Of a stretch of DNA of 64,000 nucleotides, positions 60,578-64,000 are shown piece by piece; position 1 is the stretch's first letter; each line of letters opens with the position of its first letter. A program made the position numbers and the translations under genes. The notes under the pieces are model-generated. The model did not search any database, was not told the origin of the DNA, and saw only the letters and a list, made by a program, of their open reading frames with translations. The stretch is from the NCBI GenBank assembly GCA_963580455.1, contig OY756970.1:868001-932000 (forward strand). Direction: 5' to 3'. This stretch comes from Euonymus europaeus (lineage: Eukaryota > Streptophyta > Magnoliopsida > Celastrales > Celastraceae).

Positions 60578-63500
60578 AGGTGAAACGAGACCTACTAGCC
60601 ACGAGTTCGGAAATCAAAATCCGAAATATCAGGATTGTAGAGCTCGCAAAGTAGTGCGAAATCAAGCTAAAAATCACCGAATTTAGAACTCAGAGTCAAC
60701 GGATATTCATAAAACCGTTTACGTAAAGAAACCACATTTCGCGGCTAACTAGGTGAAACGAGACCTACTAGCCACGAGTTCTGAAATCAAAATCCGAAAC
60801 TCCAGGATTGTAGAGCTCGAAAAGTAGTGTGAAATCAAGCTAAAAATCACCGAATTCAGAACTCGGAGTCAACGGATATTCATAAAACCGTTTATGTAAA
60901 GAAACCACATTTCGCGACTAACTATGTGAAACGAGACCTACTAGCCACGAGTTCTGAAATCAAAATCCGAAACGCCAGGATTGTAGAGCTCGAAAAGTAT
61001 TGTGAAATCAAGCTAAAAATCACCGAATTCAGAACTCGGAGTCAACGGATATTCATAAAACCGTTTACGTAAAGAAACCACATTTCGCGGATAACTAGGT
61101 GAAACGAGACCTACAAGCCACGAGTTCTGAAATCAAAATCCAAAACGCCAAGATTGTAGATCTCGAAAAGTAGGGTGAAATCAAGCTAAAAATCACCGAA
61201 TTCAGAACTCGGAGTCAACGGATATTCATAAAACCGTTTACGTAAAGAAACCACATTTCGCGCCTAACTAGGTGAAACGAGACCTACTAGCCACGAGTTC
61301 TGAAATCAAAATCCGAAACTCCAGGATTGTAGAGCTCGCAAAGTAGTGTGAAATCAAGCTAAAAATCACCGAATTTAGAACTCAGAGTCAACGGATATTC
61401 ATAAAACCGTTTACGTAAATAAACCACATTTCGCGGCTAACTAGGTGAAACGAGACCTACTAGCCACGAGTTCTGAAATCAAAATCCGAAACTCCAGGAT
61501 TGTAGAGCTCGAAAAGTAGTGTGAAATCAAGCTAAAAATCACCGAATTCAGAACTCGGAGTCAACGGATATTCATAAAACCGTTTACGTAAAGAAACCAC
61601 ATTTCGCGGATAACTAGGTGAAATGAGACCTAGTAGCCACGAGTTCTGAAATAAAAATCCGAAACTCCAGGATTGTAGAGCTCAAAAATTAGTGTGAAAT
61701 CAAGCTAAAAATCACCCAATTCAGAACTCGAAGTCAACGGATATTAATAAAACCGTTTACGTAAAGAAACCACATTTCGCGGCTAACTAGGTGAAACGAG
61801 ACCTACAAGCCACGAGTTCTGAAATCAAAATCCAAAACGCCAAGATTGTAGATCTCGAAAAGTAGTGTGAAATGAAGCTAAAAATCACCGAATTCAGAAC
61901 TCGGAGTCAATGGATATTCATAAAACCGTTTAAGTAAAGAAACCACATTTCGCGCCTAACTATGTGAAACGAGACCTACTAGCCACGAGTTTTGAAATCA
62001 AAATCTGAAACGCCAGGATTGTAGAGCTCGAAAAGTAGTGTGAAATCAAGCTAAAAATCACCGAATTCAGAACTCGGAGTCAACGGATATTCATAAAACC
62101 GTTTACGTAAACTAACCACATTTCGCGCCTAATTAGGTGAAACGAGACCTACTAGCCACGAGTTCTGAAATCAAAATCCGAAACGCCAGGATTTTAGATC
62201 TCGAAAAGTAGTGTGAAATCAAGCTAAAAATCACCGAATTCAGAACTCGGAGTAAACGGATATTCATAAAACCGTTTACGTAAAGAAACCACATTTCGCG
62301 GCTAACTAGGTGAAACGAGACCTACTAGCCACGAGTTCTGAAATTAAAATCCGAAACTTTAGGATTGTAGAGCTCGAAAAGTAGTGTGAAATCAAGCTAA
62401 AAATCACCGAATTCAGAACTCGGAGTCAACAGATATTCATAAAACCCTTTGCGTAAAGAAACCACATTTCGCGGCTAACTAGGTGAAACGAGACCTACTA
62501 GCCACGAGATCTGAAATCAAAATCCGAAACTCCAAGATTGTAGAGCTCGAAAAGTAGTGTGAAATCAAGCTAAAAATCACCGAATTCAGAACCCGGAGTC
62601 AACGGATATTCATAAAACCGTTTACGTAAAGAAACCACATTTCGCGGCTAACTAGGTGAAACGAGACCTACTAGCCACGAGTTATGAAATAAAAATCCGA
62701 AAATCCAGGATTCTAGAGCTCAAAAAGTAGTGTGAAATCAAGCTAAAAATCACCGAATTCAGAACTCGGAGTCAACAGATATTCATAAAACCGCTTACGT
62801 AAAGAAACCACATTTCGCGCCTACCTATGTGAAACGAGACCTACTAGCCACGAGTTCTGAAATCAAAATCCGAAATTCCAGGATTGTAGAGCTCGAAAAG
62901 TAGTGTGAAATCAAGCTAAAAATCACCGAATTCAAAACTCGGAGTCAACGGATATTCATAAAACCGTTTACGTAAAGAAACCACATTTCGCGGCTAACTA
63001 GGTGAAACGAGACCTACTAGCCACGAGTTCTGAAATCAAAATCCGAAACTCCAGGATTGTAGAGCTCGAAAAGTAGTGTGAAATCAAGCTAAAAATCACC
63101 GAATTCAGAACTCGGAGTCAACGGATATTCATAAAACCGTTTATGTAAAGAAACCACATTTCGCGACTAACTATGTGAAACGAGACCTACTAGCCACGAG
63201 TTCTGAAATCAAAATCCGAAACGCCAGGATTGTAGAGCTCGAAAAGTATTGTGAAATCAAGCTAAAAATCACCGAATTCAGAACTCGGAGTCAACGGATA
63301 TTCATAAAACCGTTTACGTAAAGAAACCACATTTCGCGCCTAACTAGGTGAAACGAGACCTACAAGCCACGAGTTCTGAAATCAAAATCCAAAACGCCAA
63401 GATTGTAGATCTCGAAAAGTAGTGTGAAATCAAGCTAAAAATCACCGAATTCAGAACTCGGAGTCAACGGATATTCATAAAACCGTTTACGTAAAGAAAC

Positions 63501-64000
63501 CACATTTCGCGCCTAACTAGGTGAAACGAGACCTACTAGCCACGAGTTCTGAAATCAAAATCCGAAACTCCAGGATTGTAGAGCTAAAAAATTAGTGTGA
63601 AATCAAGCTAAAAATCACCCAATTCAGAACTCGGAGTCAACGGATATTCATAAAACCGTTTACGTAAAGAAACCACATTTCGCGCCTAACTAGGTGAAAC
63701 GAGACCTACAAGCCACGAGTTCTGAAATCAAAATCCAAAACGCCAAGATTGTAGATCTCGAAAAGTAGTGTGAAATCAAGCTAAAAATCACCGAATTCAG
63801 AACTCGGAGTCAACGGATATTCATAAAACCGTTTACGTAAAGAAACCACATTTCGCGCCTAACTAGGTGAAACGAGACCTACTAGCGACGAGTTCTGAAA
63901 TCAAAATCGGAAATGCCAGGATTGTAGAGCTCGAAAAGTAGTGTGAAATCAAGCTAAAAATCACCGAATTCAGAACTCGGAGTCAACAGATATTCATAAA

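Larger units (their letters stand above)
35168..64000 (+). repeat. 173-bp satellite array, right head-to-tail block
   Basis: 155 bp of a partial monomer, 165 complete monomers and a 136-bp partial monomer at the window end, all on the + strand. Starts run 35323, 35496 and so on to 63865. The 3-bp shortfall over 165 units is explained by three 1-bp deletions (in the monomers at 51931, 56947 and 57984). Its monomer variants differ from those of the left block: CGGAAATGCC, TATGCG starts, GGATAACT ends and AAAAAATT central variants are common here and rare or absent before 32.5 kb. No gene or mobile element interrupts it and it continues past base 64000. Confidence 0.98.

Noticed and set aside
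1..64000. Protein-coding genes or short ORFs within the repeats
   Set aside because: Each monomer has about ten stop triplets per strand (for example TGA at offsets 4 and 32, TAG near 19 and 74, TAA near 91, 133 and 147), and the 173-bp period shifts the frame at each unit. No open frame spans more than a fraction of a monomer in the usual forms.
1..64000. CRISPR array
   Set aside because: The entire 173-bp period is conserved. There are no short repeats alternating with unique spacers, no leader and no cas genes.
1..64000. Primate alpha satellite or another CENP-B box satellite
   Set aside because: Length is 173 and not 171 bp, the sequence does not resemble alphoid DNA as I know it, and no match to the CENP-B pattern (TTCG, four bases, A, two bases, CGGG) is present on either strand of the monomer.
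1..64000. Assignment to a named plant satellite such as the about 172-bp Tyba repeat of holocentric beak-sedges or the 178-180-bp Arabidopsis centromere repeat
   Set aside because: Only the size class is similar. The monomer does not match the Arabidopsis repeat as I remember it, and I cannot recall Tyba well enough to compare. A BLAST of one monomer against satellite libraries would decide.
1..64000. Telomeric, rDNA or tRNA sequence
   Set aside because: No telomere-type short repeats, no rRNA-like conserved stretches and no tRNA-like folded segment with A and B boxes were seen in the monomer.

Overview
The whole 64 kb window is one uninterrupted satellite-DNA array. Its unit is a monomer of 173 bp. 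Counting in the register that begins AGGTGAAACG at base 1, I find 188 complete monomers plus 47 bp on the + strand (1-32553), an inverted block of 15 complete monomers plus edges (32554-35167), and 155 bp plus 165 complete monomers plus 136 bp on the + strand again (35168-64000). The array runs off both ends. I see no gene, RNA gene, transposon, CRISPR array, telomere repeat or unique-sequence island. Every monomer carries many stop codons on both strands, and 173 is not a multiple of 3, so no reading frame is maintained.

A homogeneous nucleosome-sized satellite of this extent points to nuclear heterochromatin of a eukaryote, most likely a centromeric or pericentromeric block. The size class fits flowering plants (many centromere satellites of about 150-180 bp), but I cannot name the species from sequence alone. 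It does not look like primate alpha satellite (171 bp) and has no CENP-B box.

One monomer (base 1-173 as the example; 39% GC) contains: an 11-bp inverted repeat with arms at offsets 25-35 and 105-115, spaced 80 bp centre to centre; a 10-bp perfect palindrome TTTACGTAAA at 141-150, which varies strongly between monomers; a palindromic hexamer at 62-68 that alternates between two states (AGATCT or GAGCTC); a 9-bp internal direct repeat (32-40 and 80-88); and 11 CpG dinucleotides, more than base composition predicts.

Monomers are organised into many local higher-order repeats (HORs) of different lengths, not one dominant HOR. From left to right: 6-mer-scale copies near 1.7-3.3 kb; nested 5-mers at 3.6-5.4 kb; 6-mers at 8.3-10.4 kb; an 11-mer (7+4) pair at 13.8-17.6 kb; an 18-mer (3114 bp) pair plus part of a third at 17.6-25.4 kb; a 13-mer (2249 bp) series at 25.2-32.5 kb; the inverted block; 6-mers at 37.2-39.3 kb; 7-, 8-, 8- and 10-mer versions of one HOR at 39.8-45.5 kb; a 5.5-kb-step duplication linking 47.3-50.4 kb with 52.8-56.1 kb; and 6-mers at 56.4-58.5 kb. 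Small deletions (1, 2 or 8 bp) in ten monomers serve as markers that show which copies were duplicated together.

The most notable structure is the inverted block. Bases 32554-35167 are the reverse complement of 35826-38439, base for base with no indel and one mismatch that I found. The arms flank a 658-bp spacer that is itself a + strand copy of sequence found inside the right arm. This is a very recent inverted duplication, or possibly an assembly artefact, in an otherwise head-to-tail array.
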